Assembly (NCBI RefSeq): GCF_965139615.1
Contig: NZ_CBCSIQ010000023.1
Location: forward strand, 1-64,000
DNA length: 64,000 nucleotides
Reading direction: 5' to 3'
DNA from: Kerstersia similis
GTDB taxonomy: Bacteria; Pseudomonadota; Gammaproteobacteria; Burkholderiales; Burkholderiaceae_B
Shown one piece after another: positions 41,459-49,547 of this stretch; positions within the stretch are counted from its first letter, which is position 1, and each line of letters opens with the position of its first letter. The notes below the pieces were generated by a model. The model was not told the origin of the DNA, did no database searches, and worked only from the letters and a program-made list of their open reading frames with translations. The translations under genes were made by a program, and so were the position numbers.

Positions 41459-42394
41459 TCAATAGATTTCCGGGACGTACATATCCTTGGGTACCGGGTG
41501 GCGGATGTAGTCGGGGTGATGGATGCGCGGGGGCAGCGCGATTTCTTCGTGCGGTACCGTCTGGTAGGGGATTTGCCCCAGCAGATGGTTGATGCAGTTG
41601 AGCCGCGCGCGTTTCTTGTCCACGCCTTCGACGATCCACCAGGGCGCTTCCGGAATGTGCGAGCGTTCCAGCATGGTCTCCTTGGCCTTGGTGTAGTCTT
41701 CCCAGCGGCGCCGGGATTCCAGGTCCATTGGCGACAGCTTCCACTGCTTGAGCGGATCGTGGATGCGCATCAGGAAGCGGCGGTGCTGTTCGTCGTCGGT
41801 AATCGAGAACCAGTATTTGATGAGGACGATGCCGGAGCGCACCAGCATCTTTTCGAACTCGCTGACGCTGTTGAAGAATTCCTCATATTCGTCGTCCGTG
41901 CAGAAGCCCATCACACGTTCGACGCCCGCCCGGTTGTACCAGCTGCGGTCGAACAGCACGATCTCGCCGCCGGCGGGCAGATGCTGCACATAGCGCTGGA
42001 AGTACCATTGTGAACGCTCCCGTTCGCTGGGGGCGGGCAGGGCGGCCACGCGACAGATACGCGGGTTGAGGCGCTGGGTGATGCGTTTGATGGTGCCGCC
42101 CTTGCCGGCAGCATCGCGTCCTTCGAAGAGCACGACAATCTTCAGCTTCTTGTGGACGACCCAGTCCTGCAGCTTGACCAGCTCACCTTGCAGGCGCAGC
42201 AGTTCGCGGAAATAAAGCCGGCGATCCATTTCATCTTCGTCGCCCTTGTCGGCGCCTGGCAGCAGGTCGGCAAAATGGGCCAGGCGCTCGTCGTCCAGCT
42301 CCATCTCCAGCTCTTCATCCAGGCTGTCGATGAAGTCGGCTCGCATGCGGCGGGCAGTATCGTCCAGGGACGGAGTGCGGGAAGAATCGTTCAT
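41459..42394 (-). CDS. ppk2: Polyphosphate kinase 2 (class I PPK2)
   Basis: 311 aa enzyme that moves phosphate between polyphosphate and nucleoside diphosphates. Walker A FEGRDAAGKGGT (about 90-101), lid/Walker B region LFDRSWYNRAGVERVMGF, and the family stretch YWFSITDDEQHRRFLMRIHDPLKQWKLSPMD, which marks single-domain PPK2. An acidic N-terminal extension (about 20-58) precedes the kinase core. Convergent with the DsbA-like gene (23-bp gap). Its 5' side faces a 750-bp non-coding region with an NtrC-like palindrome 125 bp upstream of the start. Confidence 0.94.
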   Translation of the reverse strand: MNDSSRTPSLDDTARRMRADFIDSLDEELEMELDDERLAHFADLLPGADKGDEDEMDRRLYFRELLRLQGELVKLQDWVVHKKLKIVVLFEGRDAAGKGGTIKRITQRLNPRICRVAALPAPSERERSQWYFQRYVQHLPAGGEIVLFDRSWYNRAGVERVMGFCTDDEYEEFFNSVSEFEKMLVRSGIVLIKYWFSITDDEQHRRFLMRIHDPLKQWKLSPMDLESRRRWEDYTKAKETMLERSHIPEAPWWIVEGVDKKRARLNCINHLLGQIPYQTVPHEEIALPPRIHHPDYIRHPVPKDMYVPEIY

Positions 42395-42518
42395 GGGAAA
42401 AACCTCGGTCTGGAAAGTCCAATGAGAAAACAGCAGTTAGGCAGGGGCAAATGACGAGCAGCGCAGGGTGCGCCGCCCAGCATATTGAATTCATGTGGCA
42501 ATGCCATGACATCATGGA

Positions 42519-42534
42519 TGCACCATAATGGTGC
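42519..42534. promoter_or_regulatory. NtrC-box-like palindrome
   Basis: TGCACCATAATGGTGC: arms GCACCAT / ATGGTGC around one base. It fits the enterobacterial NtrC consensus GCACC-N5-GGTGC. It lies 125 bp upstream of ppk2, a usual enhancer distance. No clear sigma54 -24/-12 element was found between it and ppk2. Confidence 0.4.
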
Positions 42535-42721
42535 TCAGGATCGGGCAGTGGGTCACCATGCAAGGGGATGAGCCGGGTTATGCGATCCATGCATGCTGCC
42601 GCTGAACCGCATGGCGCCTGGCTGAACCCCCTGCGGGAGAATGTCGGAAAAGTGTGTGCGCATGGCGATAGCCTCTATGAATTTCGCACCCTAGTAGTGA
42701 CCCTATCTAGGGCATTCCCCT

Positions 42722-42736
42722 AGTGCATCCTGCACT
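42722..42736. promoter_or_regulatory. Inverted repeat AGTGCATCCTGCACT
   Basis: Two 6-bp arms (AGTGCA / TGCACT) separated by TCC. A further GTGCAC lies at 42743-42748. Possible protein-binding site in the large non-coding region. Confidence 0.35.
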
Positions 42737-42857
42737 GTCATCGTGCACAATTGCGTCCATGCAGGTGAGGAGACATGCCCTGCATGGGCAGCGAACCGGC
42801 GTGATCCGGTAAATATAAAAATCATAAAACCAGGCAGTACCCTATAAAAAGAAGAAA

Positions 42858-42889
42858 GCAAAAAGGCCAGCGCAAGCTGGCCTTTTTGC
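42858..42889. terminator. Strong bidirectional terminator with GCAA tetraloop
   Basis: Perfect 14-bp stem GCAAAAAGGCCAGC / GCTGGCCTTTTTGC closed by a GCAA (GNRA) tetraloop; the A5/T5 tracts in the stem give U-runs on both strands. It could end the arsR transcript (reverse strand, stop at 43147) or an unknown + strand RNA. Confidence 0.85.
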
Positions 42890-43146
42890 GTTTCCGCGCA
42901 GGCATGCCACTATTATATTAGTCTTAATTTATGTTTTGAACGCAGTACCTGTGCTGGCACCGCAGCGCCCTGGCGTTTCAGCCTGCCAAGGCCTGCTCGG
43001 AACCTGGAGGATGTTTGGCTGATACCAGGCTGGCGGCAGTTGCCTGCCTGAGTCGCAGGCAGGGCGTTGTTCGTGGCCTGCATCTTGCATGCGAGCCGGG
43101 CGGCAGGGCAGCACGCAAACCTGTGCGGATCAGGGGCTAGGGTTTT

Positions 43147-43500
43147 TTATGTGCGGTGTGGATCGGAAGATGCCGTGGGCGCGCAATAAATGTTCCAGAG
43201 TGTCTGCATAATGCTTACGACATCTTCGTTGGCCAGTCTGTAGAAAACATACTTGCCTTCCTTTTCCGTTTCCACCAGTCCCTCCTGCCGCAAGACGGCC
43301 AACTGCTGGGATAGCGTGGGTTGGCGGATGCCGGTTGCGCTTTCCAGTTCGCTGACATTGAGGCGCTGGCGAGACGCAATCTGGCACAGCAGCATGAGGC
43401 GGTCTTCATTGGCCAATGCTTTGAGCAGCGCGCATGCCTGTCCGGCGTGTCCGCGCAGCTGTTCAGGCGTCATGGCAAAAGCAGGGTCGGTTGAGTGCAT
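43147..43500 (-). CDS. ArsR-family regulator, BigR/SqrR-like (persulfide sensor candidate)
   Basis: 117 aa winged-helix repressor. Helix-turn-helix about 47-72 (VSELESATGIRQPTLSQQLAVLRQEGLV), beta-wing about 78-90 (TEKEGKYVFYRLA). It lacks the metal-binding ELCVCDL of ArsR but has Cys39 (MLLCQIA) and Cys106 (IYCAP). These match in place and spacing the Cys pair by which BigR/SqrR sense reactive sulfur. The divergent YgaP-like rhodanese gene supports a sulfur-response role. Identification as a persulfide sensor is inference from these two cysteines and context. Confidence 0.85.
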   Translation of the reverse strand: MHSTDPAFAMTPEQLRGHAGQACALLKALANEDRLMLLCQIASRQRLNVSELESATGIRQPTLSQQLAVLRQEGLVETEKEGKYVFYRLANEDVVSIMQTLWNIYCAPTASSDPHRT

Positions 43501-43531
43501 AGTTAGCAGAAAACGATTTATTAAATAATAT

Positions 43532-43549
43532 AATATGAATTAGTATATT
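43532..43549. promoter_or_regulatory. AT-rich dyad upstream of arsR
   Basis: AATAT-N8-ATATT within a strongly AT-rich stretch (43510-43552), 32 bp upstream of the arsR start and 168 bp before the divergent rhodanese gene. ArsR/BigR operators are often AT-rich dyads of this size. Weak evidence on its own. Confidence 0.35.
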
Positions 43550-43717
43550 GTTTTGAGCGCTTTCCGCGAAGCGAGTTCCCACCATTTGTGTAACGGGTTG
43601 CGGTGCGTGTGCCGGCCAGGTGTGATGGGCCGGGCGGCTGGCAGTCGCGGTATGGCCGGGTATCGGTCGCAAGTGGCAGGTGTGTGCAGATCTGAAATTT
43701 TGCCAGGAGTTTTTTAT

Positions 43718-44242
43718 ATGTCATTACCAGTGATTTCTCCGAATGACGCGCGTCGATTGATGGATCAGGGCGCGTTGCTGGTCGATATCCGTGGCGAGGG
43801 GGAATATGCGCGGGAGCATATCGGGGAGGCGCGCCATATCCCCATGGAGCAATTGTTGAGCGGCGCCGGGATAGAAGGTGCGCCTGCCGTCATTTTCCAT
43901 TGTCGTTCCGGTAACCGGACACGGTTGAATGCAGGATCGCTGGCGGCTTGCACGGATTGTCAGGCATATGTTCTGGAAGGCGGCCTGAATGCATGGAAAA
44001 AAGCGGGTTTGCCCGTGATCGCCGATGCAAAGCAACCCCTGGAACTGCAGCGCCAGGTACAAATTGCGGCGGGTGCCATGATACTGCTGGGCACGCTTCT
44101 GGGGGCGGGCGTCGCGCCGGGTTTCTACATCATTCCTGGTTTTATCGGCTGCGGCCTGATTTTTGCCGGTATCTCGGGATTCTGCGGGCTGGCTCGCGTG
44201 CTCATGAAAATGCCGTGGAACCGACGGGCGATCAGGGCCTGA
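43718..44242 (+). CDS. YgaP-like membrane rhodanese
   Basis: 174 aa. Rhodanese domain (about 1-105: ISPNDARRLMDQGALLVDIRGEGEYAREHI, catalytic Cys in FHCRSGNRTRLNAG) fused to two C-terminal membrane helices (AAGAMILLGTLLGAGVAPGFYIIPGFIGCGLIFAG) ending in FCGLARVLMKMPWNR, the DUF2892-like tail of E. coli YgaP. It should sit in the inner membrane with the sulfurtransferase domain in the cytosol and handle persulfide sulfur. Start follows AGGAG. Divergent from the ArsR gene; a small DUF2892 protein follows. Confidence 0.92.
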   Translation: MSLPVISPNDARRLMDQGALLVDIRGEGEYAREHIGEARHIPMEQLLSGAGIEGAPAVIFHCRSGNRTRLNAGSLAACTDCQAYVLEGGLNAWKKAGLPVIADAKQPLELQRQVQIAAGAMILLGTLLGAGVAPGFYIIPGFIGCGLIFAGISGFCGLARVLMKMPWNRRAIRA

Positions 44243-44296
44243 CACGCGTAATCAACCAGTACGGCAACTGTGCATTCAAGAGAGACGGGAGCATGC

Positions 44297-44503
44297 ATGA
44301 AAACCAACGTTGGCGGCCTGGACCGCATCCTGAGGGTCATTCTGGGCCTGGTACTAATCATCCTGGCGGCGTCCGGCGTCATCGGATGGTGGGGCTGGCT
44401 GGGTATCCTGCCCCTGCTGACGGGGCTGGTACGCTATTGCCCGCTCTATCCCTTGCTGGGTTTGAGCACCTGCCCGCTGCAAGCGCGTCAATCCGGACGC
44501 TAG
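44297..44503 (+). CDS. DUF2892 small membrane protein
   Basis: 68 aa. Starts MKTNVGGLDRILRVILGLVLIIL, the usual DUF2892 opening, with two hydrophobic segments and the Cys-containing end RYCPLYPLLGLSTCPL. Homologues commonly accompany rhodanese and sulfur-oxidation genes. Start at 44297 has GGGAG upstream. 54 bp after the YgaP-like gene, so probably the same transcript under the ArsR-type regulator. Confidence 0.85.
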   Translation: MKTNVGGLDRILRVILGLVLIILAASGVIGWWGWLGILPLLTGLVRYCPLYPLLGLSTCPLQARQSGR

Positions 44504-44609
44504 AAAATACTGGCCAATTTTGCGGCGCGATGCGGAATTGCCATAGCGCCCCCTGCTCAGGGCAGGCGGGCGCTATGGAAGTTCGAAGCGCGGCTGCTGA
44601 CCTGATTCG

Positions 44610-45458
44610 CTAGTCGTCGCTGCCATCCAGTCCTGCCAGCAGAACCAGCACCGCGCCAGCGCCGCCATCGGCCTCGCGCCCCTGGGCGAAGGCCTGGACG
44701 TCCGGATATTGCACCAGCCAGGTCTTTACCTTCTCGCGCAGGACCGGTTGCTGTTCCGGTGATCCCAAACCCTTGCCATGGATCACCCGTACGCCCCGGT
44801 GTCCCTGGGCACGGCTGGCTGCAAGAAAAGGCAGCAATGCCGCGCGGGCTGCATCGACCGTCATGCCATGCAGGTCAATCTCTGTGCGGAACGGCCATTT
44901 GCCGCGGCGCAGGCGCTTGATGGTGTCGGGCGCCATCCCGGCGCGCAAATAGGCTGTCCCGTTCTCGATCAGTCGCGCGGCAATATATTCGTCCGACACG
45001 GCGGGAGCAGGAATATGGGCTTCTTCCAGCGTTGCCACCCCGGCCGCAGCCTGGCGCTTGCGCAATTGCTCATCGCTGGGGGCGGAACGATAGACCTTGG
45101 TGTTGACGTCATGCCCCTGGCGGATGGGCATGACACCCGCCAGGCTGCGCAACAGCAGGGTGGCATCATCCTCGTTGCCAAGCGGACGGTAAAAGTCCGT
45201 GCCTGACTCCGGTTTTTCGCCCGCCAGGGCAGGGGTGGCCGCTGGCTTGGGCGCCAGCCTGGCCACCGCCTGGGCAGCTGCGGTGGCGCGGTCGGCAGCA
45301 CGGCCGGCAGGCGCGGCAGCCGAAACTGCCGAAGCCGCTGCTTGGCGAGCGGCCAGCCGCTGGCGGGCCAATTGCTGCTCGTCGCGTTCGCGCGCCTGCT
45401 GGTGCAGGCGTTTCAGATCTTCCAGGCCGCCTTTGAGGGGCTTGTTGCGCGTGCTCAT
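44610..45458 (-). CDS. Smr domain protein
   Basis: 282 aa. N-terminal basic/Ala-rich region with a coiled-coil part (about 10-75; EDLKRLHQQARERDEQQLARQRLAARQ), a central DUF-like region, then an Smr domain (about 195-282) with the DLHGM motif and HGKGLGS. Smr proteins of this type (SmrA/SmrB/YdaL) act as nickases or as endonucleases that cleave mRNA between collided ribosomes. The start overlaps the trxB stop by four bases (ATGA), so the two are translationally coupled. Confidence 0.9.
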   Translation of the reverse strand: MSTRNKPLKGGLEDLKRLHQQARERDEQQLARQRLAARQAAASAVSAAAPAGRAADRATAAAQAVARLAPKPAATPALAGEKPESGTDFYRPLGNEDDATLLLRSLAGVMPIRQGHDVNTKVYRSAPSDEQLRKRQAAAGVATLEEAHIPAPAVSDEYIAARLIENGTAYLRAGMAPDTIKRLRRGKWPFRTEIDLHGMTVDAARAALLPFLAASRAQGHRGVRVIHGKGLGSPEQQPVLREKVKTWLVQYPDVQAFAQGREADGGAGAVLVLLAGLDGSDD

Positions 45459-46420
45459 TTCTGGGCTTCGTGATCGTCCAGCCAGCGCTGGGCGTCCAGC
45501 GCAGCCATGCACCCGGTGCCCGCGCTGGTAATCGCCTGGCGGTACACATGATCCTGTACGTCGCCGGCTGCGAAAACGCCAGGCACCGATGTCATGGTGG
45601 CAAGTCCGCTCTGGCCGCTGCGGGTAATGATATAGCCATCCTGCATCTGCAATTGGCCGACGAACAGATCCGTGTTGGGATGGTGGCCGATGGCGATGAA
45701 AGCGCCGCTGACCTCCAGCTTGCTGAGCTGGCCCGTCTGGACATCACGTAGTTGCACGCCCGTTACACCGCTTTCATCGCCCAGCACTTCATCAAGCTCG
45801 TGGAACAGCTTGAGCGAAATATTGCCGGAACGAACCTTTTCCATCAGCTTATCCACCATGATGGGTTCGGCGCGGAAGGTGTCGCGGCGATGCACTACCG
45901 TGACATGGCGACAGATATTCGACAGGTACAGCGCTTCTTCGACAGCGGTATTGCCGCCGCCGACAACGATCACATCCTGATTTTTGTAAAAAAATCCGTC
46001 ACATGTAGCACATCCCGATACCCCCCGGCCCATGAAGGCGGTTTCGGATGGCAGCCCCAGATACTTGGCGGAAGCGCCCGTAGCCAGGATGACGGAATCG
46101 GCGGTGTAGTCCGTGCCGCTATCGCCATGCAGGCGGAACGGCCGGGTGCTGAAATCGACCTTGTCGATATGGTCGAAAACGATTTCGGTATTGAAGCGTT
46201 CCGCATGCTTCTGGAACCGTTCCATCAACTCGGGGCCTTGCACGCCGAGCGGGTCGGCAGGCCAGTTATCGACTTCCGTCGTGGTCATCAGCTGGCCGCC
46301 TTGGGCCAGGCCCGTGACCAGCATAGGCTGCAGATTGGCACGGGCGGCATAGACAGCGGCGGTATAGCCGGCAGGGCCGGAACCCAGGATCAGGACTTTG
46401 GCGTGTTTGGTCGTGGACAT
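45455..46420 (-). CDS. trxB: Thioredoxin reductase
   Basis: NADPH-dependent flavoenzyme that reduces thioredoxin. 321 aa. FAD motif GSGPAGYTAAVYAARANL near residue 13, redox-active CATC (Cys137, Cys140) in GRGVSGCATCDGFFY, NADPH motif VVGGGNTAVEEALYL and the C-terminal FAD motif GVFAAGDVQDHVYRQAITSAGTG. ATG 46420 chosen over an upstream TTG. Divergent from ftsK with only 50 bp between the start codons. Confidence 0.97.
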   Translation of the reverse strand: MSTTKHAKVLILGSGPAGYTAAVYAARANLQPMLVTGLAQGGQLMTTTEVDNWPADPLGVQGPELMERFQKHAERFNTEIVFDHIDKVDFSTRPFRLHGDSGTDYTADSVILATGASAKYLGLPSETAFMGRGVSGCATCDGFFYKNQDVIVVGGGNTAVEEALYLSNICRHVTVVHRRDTFRAEPIMVDKLMEKVRSGNISLKLFHELDEVLGDESGVTGVQLRDVQTGQLSKLEVSGAFIAIGHHPNTDLFVGQLQMQDGYIITRSGQSGLATMTSVPGVFAAGDVQDHVYRQAITSAGTGCMAALDAQRWLDDHEAQK

Positions 46421-46470
46421 GGCTGACAAGGTTTACATTCGTTGAACAGTGCAGCAATTATAATGACCCC

Positions 46471-48867
46471 ATGCCTCGCGTACCTGTTTCAAAATCCCGC
46501 ACACCGCGGGTAACACGTTCCCCTCGTTCTTCACGGAATACGCGCAACGGCCCTTCGCCGCTGCAAAGCCGTCTTTCATCGCTGTTTCGCGAAGCACGCT
46601 GGATTCTGTTTGCCTTCCTGGCCGTTTGGCTGGGTATCAGTCTGTACACCTGGAGCAGTCAGGATCCAGGCTGGATGCGTTCGTCCATGCCAGGTGCGGA
46701 AGTCACCAATATGGGGGGCGTAGCGGGCGCCCATGTGGCGGATGTGCTGCTGTTGATCTTCGGATTTTCCGCGTGGTGGTGGGTTGTTTTGCTGGCCCAG
46801 CGCGTCCGTGCCGGCTATCGTCGCCTGGCACGCATGTTCGGCCTGCAGGCCGAAGATGAGGCGAGCAATGATTTGCCGCGCGTGCGCTGGGAGCAAGGGC
46901 TGGGTTTCGGATTGATCCTGCTGGGTTCGGTCGGCCTGGAGGCGCTGCGCTTCTATTCCTGGGGAACCGAGCTGCCGGCGGCCAGCGCCAATGCCAGCGG
47001 CGCTGGCGGTGTGATCGGCCAGCTGCTCAAGGGCGTTTTGCAGAACACCATCGGCTTTACCGGCAGCACGCTGGCATTGCTGGTCATGATGGCAATCGGC
47101 CTGAGCCTGTTCTTCGGCTTTTCCTGGGTACGCCTGGCGGAACGCATTGGTTTCCTGATTGAAACGGTCGTATGCCGTATCCGTGACGCCTACGTGGCGC
47201 GCCAGGACAGGCGTGTGGGCGCGGTCGCGAAGGCGGAGCGCGAAGAGCAGGTGGTGGCCAAACAGGAAAAAATGGTGCACGAGCCTGTGCGCATCGAACC
47301 CGCCGTGCGCGAAGTGCAGAAATCGCCCCGTGTGGAAAAGGAAAAGCAGCAGACCTTGTTTGCCGAGGCGGTTCAAGGTGATCTGCCGGCGTTGGGCCTA
47401 CTGGATCCGGCACCGGAGGCCCAGGAAACGGTCTCGCAGGAAACGATTGAATATACATCGCGCCTGATAGAGAAAAAGCTGGCTGATTTCGGGGTGCAGG
47501 TTACAGTCGTGGCCGCTCAGGCCGGCCCTGTCATCACCCGTTACGAAATTGAACCGGCGACGGGGGTGAAGGGTAGCCAGATCGTCAATCTGGCCAAGGA
47601 TCTGGCCCGTGCGCTCAGCATGGTGAATATCCGTGTGGTGGAAACGATTCCGGGCAAGAACCTGATGGGGCTGGAGTTGCCCAATCCGCGCCGGCAAATG
47701 GTGAAGCTCTCGGAAATCCTGGGGTCGCGCACCTATCATGACAGTGCGTCGGCGCTGACCATGGCGCTGGGCAAGGATATTGCAGGCAATCCGGTCGTGG
47801 CCGATCTGGCCCGCATGCCGCACGTGCTGGTTGCGGGCACCACGGGTTCGGGGAAATCGGTCGGGATCAATGCCATGATCCTGTCGCTGCTGTACAAGGC
47901 TGATGCCAACCATACCCGCCTGATCCTGATCGACCCGAAGATGCTGGAAATGAGCGTCTATGAAGGCATTCCGCATCTGCTGGCGCCGGTCGTGACCGAC
48001 ATGCGCCAGGCCGCCAATGCGCTGAACTGGTGCGTCAATGAGATGGAAAAACGCTACCGGCTGATGAGCAAGCTGGGAGTGCGCAACCTGGCCGGTTACA
48101 ACGCCAAGATACGCGAAGCAGAAAAGCGCGAGGAAAACATTCCCAACCCGTTCTCGCTCACGCCGGATGCGCCTGAACCCCTGGGCCATTTGCCGCATAT
48201 CGTGGTTTTCATCGACGAATTGGCCGACCTCATGATGGTGGTCGGCAAGAAAATCGAAGAACTGATCGCCCGTTTGGCGCAGAAGGCGCGTGCAGCGGGC
48301 ATCCACCTGGTACTGGCAACGCAGCGGCCCAGCGTGGATGTCATTACCGGCCTGATCAAGGCGAATATTCCGACCCGTATTGCGTTCCAGGTCTCGTCCA
48401 AAATCGACTCGCGCACCATTCTTGACCAGATGGGCGCGGAAACCCTGTTGGGCCAGGGCGATATGCTCTATATGCCGCCGGGGTCGGGGCTGCCAGAACG
48501 CGTGCACGGTGCTTTTGTTTCCGATGAGGAAGTGCATCGCGTCGTCGAGTCGCTGAAAGCGCAGGGCGAAGCCAATTATGTAGAAGGCCTGCTGGAAGGG
48601 GCGGTGGAAGGGGAAACCGGTGATGGCGTCAGTAGCGTCACGGGCTTTGCCGATGCGGAGTCCGACCCGCTGTACGATCAGGCTGTGGAGATCGTCCTGA
48701 AGAACAAGCGTGCTTCGATTTCCCTGGTGCAACGCCACCTGCGTATTGGATACAACCGCGCAGCGCGTTTGCTGGAACAAATGGAAGTGGCAGGGGTCGT
48801 ATCGCCCATGCAGTCAAACGGCAACCGCGAGATTCTCGCGCCCAGGCGTGAAGAAGAATCGGATTGA
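46471..48867 (+). CDS. ftsK: DNA translocase FtsK
   Basis: 798 aa septal DNA pump that aligns chromosome ends at division. Basic N-terminus (1-30), four membrane helices (about 44-66, 90-110, 147-165, 200-225), a short linker (about 230-330), the motor domain with Walker A GTTGSGKSVG (about 457-466), LIDPKMLEMSVYEGIPHLLAPVVTD and Walker B HIVVFIDELADLMM, and the gamma winged-helix domain (DPLYDQAVEIVLKNKRASISLVQRHLRIGYNRAARLLEQME). The linker is much shorter than in E. coli. A TATAAT lies only six bases before the ATG. Confidence 0.97.
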   Translation: MPRVPVSKSRTPRVTRSPRSSRNTRNGPSPLQSRLSSLFREARWILFAFLAVWLGISLYTWSSQDPGWMRSSMPGAEVTNMGGVAGAHVADVLLLIFGFSAWWWVVLLAQRVRAGYRRLARMFGLQAEDEASNDLPRVRWEQGLGFGLILLGSVGLEALRFYSWGTELPAASANASGAGGVIGQLLKGVLQNTIGFTGSTLALLVMMAIGLSLFFGFSWVRLAERIGFLIETVVCRIRDAYVARQDRRVGAVAKAEREEQVVAKQEKMVHEPVRIEPAVREVQKSPRVEKEKQQTLFAEAVQGDLPALGLLDPAPEAQETVSQETIEYTSRLIEKKLADFGVQVTVVAAQAGPVITRYEIEPATGVKGSQIVNLAKDLARALSMVNIRVVETIPGKNLMGLELPNPRRQMVKLSEILGSRTYHDSASALTMALGKDIAGNPVVADLARMPHVLVAGTTGSGKSVGINAMILSLLYKADANHTRLILIDPKMLEMSVYEGIPHLLAPVVTDMRQAANALNWCVNEMEKRYRLMSKLGVRNLAGYNAKIREAEKREENIPNPFSLTPDAPEPLGHLPHIVVFIDELADLMMVVGKKIEELIARLAQKARAAGIHLVLATQRPSVDVITGLIKANIPTRIAFQVSSKIDSRTILDQMGAETLLGQGDMLYMPPGSGLPERVHGAFVSDEEVHRVVESLKAQGEANYVEGLLEGAVEGETGDGVSSVTGFADAESDPLYDQAVEIVLKNKRASISLVQRHLRIGYNRAARLLEQMEVAGVVSPMQSNGNREILAPRREEESD

Positions 48868-48935
48868 CCTGGGCATCGCGTCAGCCTGTTGTGGAATGAA
48901 TGATGCAGCGTAGCGTTTTGGGCTGGGAGGCCGGT

Positions 48936-49547
48936 ATGCGCAAGTGGATGTTGTTTGCAGTTCTGATGTGTTCCGCTTCGCTGGCGCGGGCGGATGCGCT
49001 GGCGCAGTTGCAGGCCTTCATTGGTGATGTGCAGGCAGCGCAGGGGCACTTCACCCAGGTGGTGCATGCGGAAGATGGCAGTCAGGCGGCGCCGCAAGAA
49101 GGCGATTTCGCCTTTCAGCGGCCGGGCCGATTCCGCTGGGAAGTCAAGCGTCCCTATGAGCAACTGGTCTTGTCCGATGGCGAAGTGCTGTTGCAATATG
49201 ACCCGGATCTTGAACAGATGACGCGCCGCCGCGTGGATGAGGCCATCGGCGCTTCGCCTGCAGCCATTCTGTTTGGCTCGGGCAAGCTGGACGATAATTT
49301 CGTGCTGACGCCGCGCCCGGCGCGCGGAGGCCTGGAATGGTTGCGGGCGACGCCGCGCCAGACGGATGCCGGTTTTGAAAGCCTGGATATCGGTTTGCGC
49401 GACAACCTGCCCGTTGTACTGGAAGTGCGTGATGGCTTTGGCCAGATGACACGTATCGAACTGGAAGACCTGCGGACGGCCGGGCAGCTGGATGACAGCC
49501 TGTTTACCTTCGTGCCACCTGCCGGAACGGATGTGGTGGTCATGTAA
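48936..49547 (+). CDS. lolA: Outer-membrane lipoprotein carrier protein LolA
   Basis: Periplasmic chaperone that takes lipoproteins from LolCDE to LolB. 203 aa. Signal peptide MRKWMLFAVLMCSASLARA; mature part has AQGHFTQVVHAEDGSQAAPQEGDFAFQRPGRFRWEVKRPYEQLVLSDGE and YDPDLEQMTRR, the LolA signature. Start chosen at 48936 with GGGAGG upstream. The stop overlaps the rarA start by one base, so translation is coupled in the ftsK-lolA-rarA run. Confidence 0.96.
   Translation: MRKWMLFAVLMCSASLARADALAQLQAFIGDVQAAQGHFTQVVHAEDGSQAAPQEGDFAFQRPGRFRWEVKRPYEQLVLSDGEVLLQYDPDLEQMTRRRVDEAIGASPAAILFGSGKLDDNFVLTPRPARGGLEWLRATPRQTDAGFESLDIGLRDNLPVVLEVRDGFGQMTRIELEDLRTAGQLDDSLFTFVPPAGTDVVVM

Larger units (their letters stand above)
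42395..43146. other. Large non-coding region with conserved-looking sites and a terminator
   Basis: 752 bp without a supportable gene. It contains an NtrC-box-like palindrome (42519-42534), an inverted repeat AGTGCA-TCC-TGCACT (42722-42736), a CTAGGG/CCCTAG-rich patch (42691-42723), an AT-rich block (42808-42858) and a strong terminator (42858-42889). A non-coding RNA ending at that terminator is possible. Confidence 0.45.

Noticed and set aside
42395..42518. sigma54 promoter between the NtrC-like box and ppk2
   Set aside because: Checked the reverse strand for GG-N10-GC elements; the only candidates lack the TGGCAC and TTGC sequence context.
42765..42832. Tiny frames (9-17 codons) after GGTGAGGAG before the terminator at 42858
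   Set aside because: Too short and without any leader-peptide pattern such as runs of one amino acid; not supportable as genes.
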